DNA of 64,000 nucleotides from Hoeflea marina (GTDB lineage Bacteria; Pseudomonadota; Alphaproteobacteria; Rhizobiales; Rhizobiaceae): the NCBI RefSeq assembly GCF_003182275.1, contig NZ_QGTR01000006.1, positions 1 through 64,000 of the forward strand, given 5' to 3'. Below, one piece after another: positions 51,767 through 60,545 of this stretch; the stretch's first letter is position 1, and each line of letters starts with the position of its first letter. Under the pieces are notes generated by a model. The model saw nothing but the letters and a program-made list of their open reading frames with translations. It ran no database searches and was not told the origin of the DNA. Both the position numbers and the translations under genes were made by a program.

Positions 51767-52855
51767 ATGGCCAGCATCAAGAGCTTCGATGCCGAGATCG
51801 AGAAGACAAAGGCGGTGGTCGAGGACATGCGCAGCCGCATAGAACGCTCCGGCGTCGTGCTGGAGGACCTGGCCCAGGCGGACGCGAAGATCGGTGACGC
51901 GCAGTTCGACATCGAGAATGCCCGCATCGAGGACGTCCTGCGCCAGCAGCGGGTGATGGAAACCAACATTGCCGACCTGATCATCGGACTCGAGGACGCC
52001 ACCAATGTCTTCGGCACCGAGTTCGAAAGCATGAAGGGCTATTCGGGGATGGAGAATTTCATCTCGTTCTTCTCCAAGAGCCGGGCGCAGCGCATGCGCA
52101 CCGACCGTGTGCGCAACATGTCGCTTTCGGGCAACCTGCAGGAACTGCTCGCCAAGTCCGACACCATCGTCGGCATCCTCAAGGACCAGAAGTCGATCCT
52201 GGAAAGCCGCTACAAGACGTCGGAAGCAAGCCTGATCAAGGTGATCGAGCGCCGCAAGGCGACCATGGTCAACCTCGAAGCCACCCAGGAGCGGATCGAG
52301 ACGCTCAATCCCCAGCTGATGGACGTGGAAAACCGCATCGCCGCCTCCACCGACCAGAAGACCCGTACCGACCTCGAATCCGAGCGCTCCCGGCTTGCCA
52401 CCGAATACAACGAGCGTCAGGCCAAGGAGCAGGAACTGCTGGCCGAGAGCCAGACGCTGGAGCGCTACACTTCGATGTTCCAGACCTTCGTCGATTCCCT
52501 CAACAACCAGATCGCCGCGCAGAACACGCTCATCAACAAGCTGACGATCGATACCGAACAGCGGATCGTCCTCTACAAGGCGCTGGAGGATTCGCTCAAG
52601 ACCGCCGCGCAGCAGGACGTGGCCCACAAGATCAACACGCTGGGCAGCCGCGTCGACACGGCGGCCGAGGAAACCATGGCCGGCATCGGGGCGGCGGCGC
52701 AGAAGCACATCGGCGATCTCCTGGAGATGCACGAGAAGAACATGCTCTCGACCCAGGACATCCAGCGCCGCAAGAAGCTCGCCGACGACGCCTTCTCGCG
52801 CCGCTTCGCCGAGGTGCTGGCCAAGCACAACTCCGCCAATTATGTCAGCAAATAG
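51767..52855 (+). CDS. Coiled-coil protein, first gene of the AAA/DUF2333 operon
   Basis: 362 residues, almost entirely helical with long coiled coils (about 1-60 and 110-330), Gln- and Glu-rich, no signal peptide or membrane helix. A hydrophobic break, GMENFISFFSKS, lies near residue 90. The layout is loosely reminiscent of TelA-type toxic-anion resistance proteins, but I cannot assign it to that family by eye. GAGGAT precedes ATG 51767. The next gene begins 23 bp downstream. Probable scaffold or filament-forming partner of the AAA ATPase; inferred only from context. Confidence 0.75.
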   Translation: MASIKSFDAEIEKTKAVVEDMRSRIERSGVVLEDLAQADAKIGDAQFDIENARIEDVLRQQRVMETNIADLIIGLEDATNVFGTEFESMKGYSGMENFISFFSKSRAQRMRTDRVRNMSLSGNLQELLAKSDTIVGILKDQKSILESRYKTSEASLIKVIERRKATMVNLEATQERIETLNPQLMDVENRIAASTDQKTRTDLESERSRLATEYNERQAKEQELLAESQTLERYTSMFQTFVDSLNNQIAAQNTLINKLTIDTEQRIVLYKALEDSLKTAAQQDVAHKINTLGSRVDTAAEETMAGIGAAAQKHIGDLLEMHEKNMLSTQDIQRRKKLADDAFSRRFAEVLAKHNSANYVSK

Positions 52856-52878
52856 GGACGGCGGAGCGGGGTAGGCAG

Positions 52879-54024
52879 ATGCGCGCCGACACCGGTGCAG
52901 CCGGGGACTATTTCCGCTCCATGCGCGCCGCTCTCGAGGGGCTGCGGCTCTATCTCGGCGACGAGGCCTCGCCGCTCTACAGCCACGGCCTCGTCGCCGA
53001 GGTGGTCGTGCCCTACATCAACCGGCTGTCGGCGACCTTCACAGCCTGGGAAAACCATGTCGGCTTCATGGAGAAGTTCCGCATCTCGCGCGCCGAAAGC
53101 GGCTATCCCGTCTATCAGAACGTGCTCGAACTGGAACGCGACAGGGCCGGGGCCGAGGAGCGGCTGGCGGCGATCGCCGGCACCGCGCAGCTGAAGGCCG
53201 AAATGGCGGATTTCATCCTGCGGCAGAAGGCGTTTCCCGCCGCGCTCCAGGAGCAGCTGGCCGAGCGGCTCTATCTCGAGCAGGTGCAGGAAGGCGAGGT
53301 GTTCGCGCCGTTCATCCTGCCCGAGACGATCAAGGTGTCGGTCAATCCGAAGACCATGCGGCCCTATTACGTCGTGCACTGGGGTGTTTTCGACGGCAGC
53401 CAGACCCTGCCGTTGGTCTACATGGCCACCATCGAGGATTCGAGCCCGAAGATCTGCGAGATGCTCGTGACCGCGGATGGCAAGCTCAATCCGGAGGTCG
53501 AGATCCCGCTGCCGGTGGAAGGGCTGCTCAATCCGGAGCTGGCGCGCGAATTCGACCTCTCCGTCGAACGCCACGGCAGCTACAATCTCTCGCCCGCCAC
53601 CATTGCGCAGAACATCGACCGCGACTTTCCCGAGCTGCATCCCAAGCAGTTGCGCCGATTCGTGCTCGGACCGTTCTACTCCGCCGGCATCACCGACAAC
53701 ACCGACCGGGTGACCTCGATCCTGTCCAAGGTGCGCAAGCGCGAGAACGCCTGGGTGCTCTCCTGGACCGTGCAGGAGGTCTATTCAAAAGCGGAGAGGC
53801 CTGCCAAGCGCGGGCTCTGGAGTTCGTCGCCGGCGGTGGAAGAATACCACATCGAGACCGATGACCTGGAAGCGGCGCGGCAGGGCGTGAGCGCCTACGA
53901 GAAGCATGCGCTGGTGCCGCACGACGCCTATCAGGCGCTCTATGCCGAGGGCGAGACGGCGCGCATTTTCGACGGTTTCAAGGTGCATGTGATTTCCCGC
54001 GACCAGGTGATCAGCGAGGTTTGA
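52879..54024 (+). CDS. Unknown protein, second gene of the AAA/DUF2333 operon
   Basis: 381 residues, family not recognised. The first 150 residues look helical (ALEGLRLYLGDEASPLYSHG, then a charged helix); the remainder is mixed alpha/beta with VVHWGVFDGSQTLPLVYMAT and ILSKVRKRENAWVLSWTVQEV. No membrane helix or catalytic motif is evident. It is separated by 23 bp from the coiled-coil gene and by 4 bp from the AAA gene, so it is part of the same transcript. Confidence 0.75.
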   Translation: MRADTGAAGDYFRSMRAALEGLRLYLGDEASPLYSHGLVAEVVVPYINRLSATFTAWENHVGFMEKFRISRAESGYPVYQNVLELERDRAGAEERLAAIAGTAQLKAEMADFILRQKAFPAALQEQLAERLYLEQVQEGEVFAPFILPETIKVSVNPKTMRPYYVVHWGVFDGSQTLPLVYMATIEDSSPKICEMLVTADGKLNPEVEIPLPVEGLLNPELAREFDLSVERHGSYNLSPATIAQNIDRDFPELHPKQLRRFVLGPFYSAGITDNTDRVTSILSKVRKRENAWVLSWTVQEVYSKAERPAKRGLWSSSPAVEEYHIETDDLEAARQGVSAYEKHALVPHDAYQALYAEGETARIFDGFKVHVISRDQVISEV

Positions 54025-54028
54025 CCCA

Positions 54029-55948
54029 ATGAGCCGAACAGCCGGACTGACGACGATTTCCGAAGACGACATTGCCCGCCACCGCTCGGTGGCGCAGGGA
54101 ATGGTGACGCGCGTGGTGGTGCTGACGCCCCAGGAGTCGGGGCCATCGACGGCGCTGGCGGGAACCGGGCGGCGCTTCGTCTCCACGGTCTCGACCGGCG
54201 GCATGCGGCGCACCCAGGAAGTCGAGCTCGGCAGGACCATCCAGGCGGTGCGGGCAGACGACGCGATGCTGTCGATCCCCCAGCACGCGCTGCTGTTCCG
54301 TACAAGGCGGGGCATCGCCGTGGCACTGGCGGTGGCGGAACTGTTTTCCAGGCAAACCGATCTCGAGACGCTGCAGGCGCGCAATCTCGGCAGCCCGCTG
54401 CAGGGCGCGGAGGCCGAGCAGTTCAAGCGGCTGCTGTCGGCCGGCGCCTATGTCGCGGCCTTCACGCTTGCGGCCTATCTGCTGCAGACCATCGACGGCG
54501 AGAGCGAGCCCGCCGACGACACGGCCGAGCCGGACTTTCAGTTCGACACGCCGCAGGATGCGCTGAAGGCGCTGGTGGCGGGGCTTGACCGGGCGATATC
54601 GGGCTGCGCCGACGAGTCGACGATGACGGCGCGGGCCCGGGCGTTCGCACGCGAGGCGATCGAGGGGCTGATCTCGCGGCGGGCGCGCTTCGAGGCGCTC
54701 ACAGATTTCGGCCAGGCCCATATCCGGCTCGACAGCGACAATTTCACCCTCGACGGCTTCGACGTGGCGCCGGGGCAGCGCCGCAAGCCGCTGGAAATGA
54801 GCTTCAAGAAGCCCAACGAGATCATCGGCAACCATCTCGCCAAGCACCATGCGATGCGGCTGGCGCGGATGATCGTGGCCTATGATTTCGAGCGGCAGTT
54901 GAACCCGTTCGTCGAGCTCGGCGGCTTCCTGTTCACCTTCATCGGCGACGGTCAGCCCGGCACCGGCAAGACCATCCTGATCCAGATGCTGGCGGGGCTG
55001 ATCAACGACTACTGCCAGATGGCGGGCTATCCGTTCCACTACGAGAATTTCGGCGTCGACCAGATCTCCTCCTACCAGGGCAAGTCGGGGCAGAACTGCA
55101 AGGCCTTCGTCGACAATGTGCTCAACCCGCGCGCCATCGGCTTCGGCACCATCGACGACATCGACCAGGTCGCCGCCAAGCGGTCGGACGACCGCGCCTC
55201 GGCCGGACAGCAGGAAGTCACGGCGGTGCTGATGGAAAGCTTCGCCGGCGCATCGACCATCGTGCGCGGCAACTGCACCTTCGGCATGTTTTCCAACTAT
55301 CCGGAGAATGTCGACGACGCGCTCAGGCAGCGCGCCGGCGCCCGCTGGCTGGTCGACGGGCCGCAGAGCGAGGACGATTACATCGACATCTTCGCGCTGC
55401 TTGCCGGCAAGAACCATTCGATCCCGCTTGGCGAGCACAAGCTGTTTGCCGGCCAGGAGATCAAGCAGGCGGTGGCGCGCTCCTATGACGGCCACGACCG
55501 GCCGGCGGAGGAGGGGCTCGCCGCGGTCTGGGAGCACTTCACCAAGGCCAACGGCGAGGTGCGTTCGATCCGCGACATCGGCGTCTATCTGCACATGATC
55601 AAAGAGGCCGAGCCGCGGTTCACTGGCCGGGCGATCAAGAACATCACCGACGCCATCAAGATGCGCTCGATGGACATCGACCTTCCCGACGAATGGTTCG
55701 AGACGCCGGAGCCGTTCCTGCGCAAGACCTACGACGAGAAGACGGCGATGATCTCGGAGCTGCGCCAGCCGTTCTCGATCGAGATGGTGCTGCAGGAGAT
55801 CAACCGCTACGCCGATTCCGAGTTCCGCTACACCGACCGCTCCGACGCCACGGCGGTGGAGGAGATCATCCGCCGCGAACGGCAGCGCGAACGGGCCATC
55901 GGCGAGATCGAGGCGCTGAAGCAAAGCGGGCGTTGGGGGGTGACTTGA
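54029..55948 (+). CDS. AAA-family ATPase with long N-terminal domain
   Basis: 639 residues. The classic AAA core starts near residue 295: Walker A GDGQPGTGKT (306-315), Walker B IGFGTIDD (370-377) with a double acid, and the second region of homology SNYPENVDDALRQRA (422-436) with sensor Asn and arginine fingers. The first 290 residues form an unrecognised domain. A C-terminal region of about 150 residues contains helices with VRSIRDIGVYLHMIKEAE. This is a protein-remodelling type ATPase rather than a MoxR- or NTPase-only protein. Its substrate is unknown, and the neighbouring coiled-coil and membrane proteins are candidate partners. Confidence 0.85.
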   Translation: MSRTAGLTTISEDDIARHRSVAQGMVTRVVVLTPQESGPSTALAGTGRRFVSTVSTGGMRRTQEVELGRTIQAVRADDAMLSIPQHALLFRTRRGIAVALAVAELFSRQTDLETLQARNLGSPLQGAEAEQFKRLLSAGAYVAAFTLAAYLLQTIDGESEPADDTAEPDFQFDTPQDALKALVAGLDRAISGCADESTMTARARAFAREAIEGLISRRARFEALTDFGQAHIRLDSDNFTLDGFDVAPGQRRKPLEMSFKKPNEIIGNHLAKHHAMRLARMIVAYDFERQLNPFVELGGFLFTFIGDGQPGTGKTILIQMLAGLINDYCQMAGYPFHYENFGVDQISSYQGKSGQNCKAFVDNVLNPRAIGFGTIDDIDQVAAKRSDDRASAGQQEVTAVLMESFAGASTIVRGNCTFGMFSNYPENVDDALRQRAGARWLVDGPQSEDDYIDIFALLAGKNHSIPLGEHKLFAGQEIKQAVARSYDGHDRPAEEGLAAVWEHFTKANGEVRSIRDIGVYLHMIKEAEPRFTGRAIKNITDAIKMRSMDIDLPDEWFETPEPFLRKTYDEKTAMISELRQPFSIEMVLQEINRYADSEFRYTDRSDATAVEEIIRRERQRERAIGEIEALKQSGRWGVT

Positions 55949-55973
55949 GCATTGTTCCGACATTGCACCGCAA

Positions 55974-56002
55974 TTGAATTTCGTCCCGGCAGAGCCTATA
56001 TT
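55974..56002 (+). promoter_or_regulatory. Sigma-70-like promoter in front of the toxin-antitoxin pair
   Basis: TTGAAT at 55974-55979 and TATATT at 55997-56002 are spaced by exactly 17 bp. A GCCA-CAC-TGGC palindrome at 56006-56016 overlaps the expected transcript start, a common antitoxin operator position. It lies in the only sizeable gap (85 bp) of the operon. Confidence 0.6.
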
Positions 56003-56033
56003 CTAGCCACACTGGCCATAATTGGAGACCGTC

Positions 56034-56282
56034 ATGGATGAGGTCGGCATTCTGCAGGCGCGCAACAATCTCAGCGCACTTATCGAGCGCGTCGAGCGCG
56101 GCGAGGAAGTGACCATCACCCGCCATGGCAAGCCCGTGGCGAAACTGGTATCTGCCGACAATGACGATGAGCGCAAGGCCCGCGTGCGCGCGGCGATCGG
56201 TTGGATCCGCAGCAACCGGGCAGGCAATTCGTTGCGCGGTGCATCGATCAAAGAGATGATCGAGGAAGGTCGGCGGTCTTGA
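56034..56282 (+). CDS. Phd/YefM-type antitoxin
   Basis: 82-residue antitoxin. EVGILQARNNLSALIERVERGEEVTITRHGKPVAKLV is the standard Phd/YefM DNA-binding fold (key motif GEEVTITRHGKPVAKLV), followed by a charged tail that should bind the toxin. GGAG at 56024-56027 sets ATG 56034 as start; the TTG at 56022 is less likely. It overlaps the toxin gene by 4 bp (TTGA). Confidence 0.88.
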   Translation: MDEVGILQARNNLSALIERVERGEEVTITRHGKPVAKLVSADNDDERKARVRAAIGWIRSNRAGNSLRGASIKEMIEEGRRS

Positions 56283-56701
56283 GCTTCGTGGTCGATGCCT
56301 CGGTGATGCTTGCCTGGCAGTTCCCGGATGAAGCATCCGAAGCCGTCGACGAGGTGGCCGAGATGTTCATCGACCAGACGGCCTGGGTCCCGGCCCATTG
56401 GCATGCCGAGATTGCCAACGGATTTGCGGTGGCAGTGCGGCGAAAACGGCTGACGCCGGATTACAGGCACGGCGCGCTGATGCGGATATCCGACCTACCG
56501 ATCGAAACCGATCAGGAGAGCACGAAGGCGCTGTGGAATGAAACCCAGCTTCTCTGCGACGACTGTCAGCTCAGCGCCTATGACGCGGCCTATCTGGAGC
56601 TTGCCCGCAGGCGGCGTATTCCCCTGGCGACGCTCGACACTGCGATGGTTCGCGCAGCCGGCGAGTTGGGCATTTCCCTCATCGGCAGGCGGTCCGCATG
56701 A
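56279..56701 (+). CDS. PIN-domain toxin (VapC-like)
   Basis: 140-residue PIN-domain nuclease starting at TTG 56279 inside the antitoxin stop. Catalytic acids are visible: FVVDASVML (first Asp), VPAHWHAEIAN (Glu) and SAYDAAYLELARRRRIPLATLD (later Asps). Such toxins cleave tRNA or rRNA unless bound by their antitoxin. The 3' end overlaps the start of the next operon gene by 4 bp (ATGA at 56698-56701), so the toxin is built into the operon rather than simply lying beside it. Confidence 0.87.
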   Translation: MSFVVDASVMLAWQFPDEASEAVDEVAEMFIDQTAWVPAHWHAEIANGFAVAVRRKRLTPDYRHGALMRISDLPIETDQESTKALWNETQLLCDDCQLSAYDAAYLELARRRRIPLATLDTAMVRAAGELGISLIGRRSA

Positions 56702-57999
56702 AACGTCTTCGCGACAACGAGCTGATCTATGGCCGCCTGCTGACGGTCGATGAGCCGCATCTGATCGCGCGCTACAACAAGGCACTCAAGGCGCTGGGCA
56801 CGCCGGAGACGAAGCTTGCGAGCTTCGGCATCGACATGACCGGGTTCTCGCCCGAGATCGCCGAGGAACTGGGCGACCAGCAGTATCTGGACCCCAACGG
56901 CGTCAACCGGCGCTTCATCCTGCTCACCCCCGACCAGGAAGAGCTGCCGGTGGTCCACACCCAGTTCTCCAACACCGCCGGGCTGATGCACGAGTTCTTC
57001 GAGGGCAACCGGCGCGCCATCTCCGCCGTCACCATCCGCGACGCGCTCTATGGCGAGATCGAGGATCCGGTGAGCGAGGTGCGCGACATCGAGGACCTGC
57101 TGCTGATCGACCAGGTCAATTTCCGCGTGGTGTCGGCCGAGGACATCCTCGGCAAGGCAGCCGAGCTGCGGACGCTGATCGACCGGCTGACCGGACCGGG
57201 CGACACCTGGCGCGACGATGCGGCGCTCAACCGGATGGTCGACCTCGCCAGGGAGACCGGCGACATCCGCCAGAACGCCCTAGTCCCCGACAAGCTGGTG
57301 TTCCCGCATCTGTCCTTCTGGGCCAATCATTTCGGCGGCGCCTTTCTGTTTCGCGACGACCGATCGGTGACCGTCATCTGCGACAGCGGCGCACCCGGAT
57401 TCCGCCGCTCGCGGCCCTGGGAAGTGAGCTACATCGACATCCGCGACCGGGAACGGATCTTCGAATTCCTCTCCTCGACCGGGCGGCTGCAGCTGCCCCG
57501 CGCCTCCTGGGTGCAGGCGTCGGGCCTGCTCGCCCACCGCGCCGAGATGGCCGTGCTGGAGATCATCCGCCGCGTCGATCCGGCCGTCGACCTCGGCCAT
57601 ATCGATCCGGTCTGGCTGCAGACCTGGATGCACCGCAATGCGAGCCTCATCGCCGAGGACGGCATCTATCCCTTCCTGCAGGAATCGCTGCGCGAGATCA
57701 TGCTCAACGGCCAGATCAGGATGCGCGAGGTGCGCGGCGACCGGCGGCTGCTGCTCGTGCGCGCCGAACCGGGACACCAGGACAAGTGGCTTGTCGGCCG
57801 GCTTCTGGCGCAGATGATGCCGTTTGATTTCGTCAGCCGCTTCGTCTTCGACAAGCAGGGTTTTTACGAGAGCTACAATTCCTATTCCGAAACCTACCGC
57901 GCCCATGTTGTGGATTCGCTCACAAACACTTACCTCAGGGACAAGGCGGCGCTCAGGGCGCGGTTGTTCGGCATAGAAGGAACCCGAGACGATGCTTGA
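56698..57999 (+). CDS. Unknown protein downstream of the toxin gene
   Basis: 433 residues, family not recognised (it may correspond to one of the numbered DUF families). MKRLRDNELIYGRLLTVDEP starts the protein; a recurring pattern is VRDIEDLLLIDQVNFRVVSA and a C-terminal RRLLLVRAEPGHQDKWLVGR. No membrane helix or clear catalytic motif. It overlaps the PIN toxin by 4 bp at its start and the DUF2333 gene by 8 bp at its end, so it cannot be separated from the operon. Confidence 0.75.
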   Translation: MKRLRDNELIYGRLLTVDEPHLIARYNKALKALGTPETKLASFGIDMTGFSPEIAEELGDQQYLDPNGVNRRFILLTPDQEELPVVHTQFSNTAGLMHEFFEGNRRAISAVTIRDALYGEIEDPVSEVRDIEDLLLIDQVNFRVVSAEDILGKAAELRTLIDRLTGPGDTWRDDAALNRMVDLARETGDIRQNALVPDKLVFPHLSFWANHFGGAFLFRDDRSVTVICDSGAPGFRRSRPWEVSYIDIRDRERIFEFLSSTGRLQLPRASWVQASGLLAHRAEMAVLEIIRRVDPAVDLGHIDPVWLQTWMHRNASLIAEDGIYPFLQESLREIMLNGQIRMREVRGDRRLLLVRAEPGHQDKWLVGRLLAQMMPFDFVSRFVFDKQGFYESYNSYSETYRAHVVDSLTNTYLRDKAALRARLFGIEGTRDDA

Positions 58000-59089
58000 T
58001 TCAGTCACCGCTTTCTTCGAGCGCATCTTCAATGCCATCGGCCGCTTCATCGGCATGGTGATCGCCGGGATTCTCTTTCCGTTCGTCACCATGGGCCGCT
58101 GGTACCGGCAGCGCGGCTTCATCCTGAAGGCGGTGCTCGGCGCCATCGTGGTCATGGTGATCGGGCTCTACGGCTATTTCTTCTGGCAGACGCAGGTCTG
58201 GACCAATTTCAATCCGGCCTATGCCCAGGCCTACACAAAGGCCAAGGATGCGCCTGGCGTCGAGGTGGCCGGCGGCAAATGTGCAACCTCCGGGCTGGTG
58301 CAGGCCACGGCCGACCTCATCAACTTCAACGTCGACGAGAATGCCTGGATCTCGTCGATGGTGCTCTACAAGATGGGCTTCTTCGGCATCGACTGGGACC
58401 ACACGCCGTTCTTCGACAACAAGGCCTCGTTCCAGCGCGGCGTCAACCAGGCCATCCGGCGCACCACCGTCGAACTGGTCGACACGCTCGGACGCGTGCG
58501 CGGCACCAGCCAGGTCGACGGCAATCTGCAGAGCGCCCGCGGCAACACCCAGTTTGACGAGAGCACCTGGTATTTCAGCTTCAGCCCCTTCGGTCCGAAA
58601 ACGCCGACGCCGGCCTTCTATCGGGCGGCCGCCCGGGATCTGGTCAAATACAACGAGAGCCTGGCCAACTGCACGTCGATCTTCGATGCGCGCACCGACA
58701 ACCTGATTCAGTTCATCGACCGCATTGCCGCCGATGTCGGCTCGACCTCGGCGATCCTGCGGGACCGTTCCGAGAACTACAATGCCGGCTGGTTCGACAC
58801 CCGCGCCGACGACCGCTTCTGGTTCGCCTTCGGCCAGCTCTATGGCTACTACGGCATCCTGGTGGCCGCCCGCGGCGACTTTCAGGAGGTGATCAACCAG
58901 AAGAATCTGGCCCAGCTCTGGGCGACGATGGAGCAGCAGCTGGCGGCGGCCCTGAAGATCCAGCCCTTCATCATATCGAACGGCAACGAGAGCGGCTGGA
59001 TCATGCCCACGCATCTGGCGACGATGGGATTTTATGTGCTGCGGTTCCGATCCAACCTGGTGGAGGTTCGGGCGATCCTTGACCGCTGA
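57992..59089 (+). CDS. DUF2333 membrane-anchored protein
   Basis: 365 residues. Two hydrophobic segments near residues 15-33 and 46-66 anchor the protein, and the remaining 300 residues, probably periplasmic, carry DUF2333 features (VWTNFNPAYAQ, NVDENAWISSMVLYKMGFFG, ESGWIMPTHLATMGFYVLRF). Function unknown. Last gene of the operon; its ATG lies inside the preceding gene. It could be the membrane end point of the AAA system. Confidence 0.85.
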   Translation: MLDSVTAFFERIFNAIGRFIGMVIAGILFPFVTMGRWYRQRGFILKAVLGAIVVMVIGLYGYFFWQTQVWTNFNPAYAQAYTKAKDAPGVEVAGGKCATSGLVQATADLINFNVDENAWISSMVLYKMGFFGIDWDHTPFFDNKASFQRGVNQAIRRTTVELVDTLGRVRGTSQVDGNLQSARGNTQFDESTWYFSFSPFGPKTPTPAFYRAAARDLVKYNESLANCTSIFDARTDNLIQFIDRIAADVGSTSAILRDRSENYNAGWFDTRADDRFWFAFGQLYGYYGILVAARGDFQEVINQKNLAQLWATMEQQLAAALKIQPFIISNGNESGWIMPTHLATMGFYVLRFRSNLVEVRAILDR

Positions 59090-59125
59090 CAGCTCCGCCC
59101 CGGCAGCCCGCATCGCTTCCGCGCG

Positions 59126-59578
59126 CTACTTGCGCTCGTAGATCCCGACCATCGGCACCTGCTCGTGGAACTCCTCGAACAGGCCGAAGATTTCCTCGCG
59201 ACCGCTTGCCGTGCGGCGGTAGCGGCCGACGGAGCGGACATACTTGTAGCCCTCGGCCGCCTTGAGGCGCAGGATGTAGTGGTATCCGGTCTTGTCGGCT
59301 GCCGCCCGTTCGAACAGTTCAAGCATGTAGGGCAGGTCGTCGGGGTGCACGGCGGCGTTGGCGCGGAACAGGTTCACCGGTCCGGCTGAGTAGTCCATCT
59401 CGTAGATTTCGTAGATATCCCTCGACCAGAACACATGCCCGGTGTCGAGCTCGGACCGCCAGAAGCCGAAGCGCTGATGGGCGGTGACAAGGTTGATGGC
59501 CTCGATCGCGGTGATGCCCAACTGGTCGAGATCCGGCGGCGGACGCGAGGGTGCGGAAAATTCGAATCTGACGACCAC
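59126..59578 (-). CDS. PAS-domain protein
   Basis: 150-residue protein made almost wholly of one PAS_3-like domain: FGFWRSELDTGHVFWSRDIYEIYEMD, then VHPDDLPYMLELFERAAADKTGYHYILRL (key motif VHPDDLPYMLE) and GYKYVRSVGRYRR. There is no output domain. It follows the LuxR gene by 40 bp on the same strand, so it may be its sensory partner. Convergent with DUF2333. Confidence 0.8.
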   Translation of the reverse strand: MVVRFEFSAPSRPPPDLDQLGITAIEAINLVTAHQRFGFWRSELDTGHVFWSRDIYEIYEMDYSAGPVNLFRANAAVHPDDLPYMLELFERAAADKTGYHYILRLKAAEGYKYVRSVGRYRRTASGREEIFGLFEEFHEQVPMVGIYERK

Positions 59579-59618
59579 TCGTGTGCCTCCTTGATCCAGA
59601 ATTCGCGTTGGCGGCCGG

Positions 59619-60332
59619 TCAGCTGATCAGGCGCAACCGCATCGCCTTGGCGACGAGCTGCGTCCGGTTGACGCAATCAAGCTTGCGCATAGCCGTGTTC
59701 ATGTAGGTGTTGACGGTGTGGTCGGACAGCGACAGGATCGCGGCGATCTCGACCGACGTCTTTCCGTTGGCGGCCCAGTGGAGCACTTCCAGCTCGCGGC
59801 CGGTCAGGTTGCTGGCCGGGGGGCCGGCCGGGTTCTTGAGGGTGCAGTAGATCGCGTAGGCATGCACCACCAGCATGCCCAGCTGCGAAATTTCAAGCTG
59901 GGTCAGCGGCGGCCGATCACCGTCGAATCCGATCGCTGCGCGCGAGCCGTCGACGCCGTGGACAGGAAAAAACACCCCCATGCTGATGTGGTGGCGTCGA
60001 AACAGCTCCCGCATCGGCTCGTTCTCGATCGCGGGCCGGCCGGAGGTGATATCATCCAGCGACCAGACGGTCGGAATGGTCGTCCGGCGCAGATTGCCGA
60101 AGATCAGGGAGTTCTTCAGCAGACCCTGACGGTCATACTCCTCCAGGAAGCCCTTGGGCATGTTGGACAGGCTAATCCGCGGCTGAAGCCGCTCGTCGGA
60201 GACCGACGGAACATCGACGATCATGAACCCGGCCAGGCCATATTCCCTGGCGGTCCTGTGCAGGTAGGCAGCCAGGTCCACTTCAGACTGAATGTTTGCC
60301 AAGGCATCGAATAGGTCGTTGTCGCCGGTCAT
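59619..60332 (-). CDS. Orphan LuxR-family regulator with autoinducer-binding-like domain
   Basis: 237 residues: an N-terminal ligand domain of the LuxR/TraR type (residues 20-160) and a C-terminal GerE helix-turn-helix (LTGRELEVLHWAANGKTSVEIAAILSLSDHTVNTYM in two parts). Of the acyl-homoserine-lactone contacts, the Tyr of EEYDRQG and the Trp of PTVWSLDD remain, but the usual Asp-Pro is Asn-Ser (KNSLIF) and the first Trp is Phe. No luxI lies nearby. It may therefore answer another ligand. ATG 60332 is assigned; GTG 60335 is equally possible. Confidence 0.8.
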   Translation of the reverse strand: MTGDNDLFDALANIQSEVDLAAYLHRTAREYGLAGFMIVDVPSVSDERLQPRISLSNMPKGFLEEYDRQGLLKNSLIFGNLRRTTIPTVWSLDDITSGRPAIENEPMRELFRRHHISMGVFFPVHGVDGSRAAIGFDGDRPPLTQLEISQLGMLVVHAYAIYCTLKNPAGPPASNLTGRELEVLHWAANGKTSVEIAAILSLSDHTVNTYMNTAMRKLDCVNRTQLVAKAMRLRLIS

Positions 60333-60475
60333 CACGTGCGTTCGCTGCCTTTCGAGCTTTCATGCGGGCCGCGCTATGTACGGCTCTAGGGACCCAAAAT
60401 GAAAGGGCCAAGGTGGCAAAAGCCTGTTGTCGGGCTACCGTGGAGTCGGTTTATGATGACCAAATGGTTACTACA

Positions 60476-60492
60476 GCTGACGTAACGTCAGC
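60476..60492. promoter_or_regulatory. Lux-box-like palindrome upstream of the orphan LuxR gene
   Basis: GCTGACGTAACGTCAGC has perfect 7-bp arms around TAA. It lies about 150 bp upstream of the LuxR start and 54 bp after the putR stop. Its size fits a LuxR-family dimer site. Confidence 0.5.
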
Positions 60493-60545
60493 CCGATCCG
60501 CAAGTTTGTCAATATGAGCATGTCCTCCCTGTGACCGGGCTGGCG

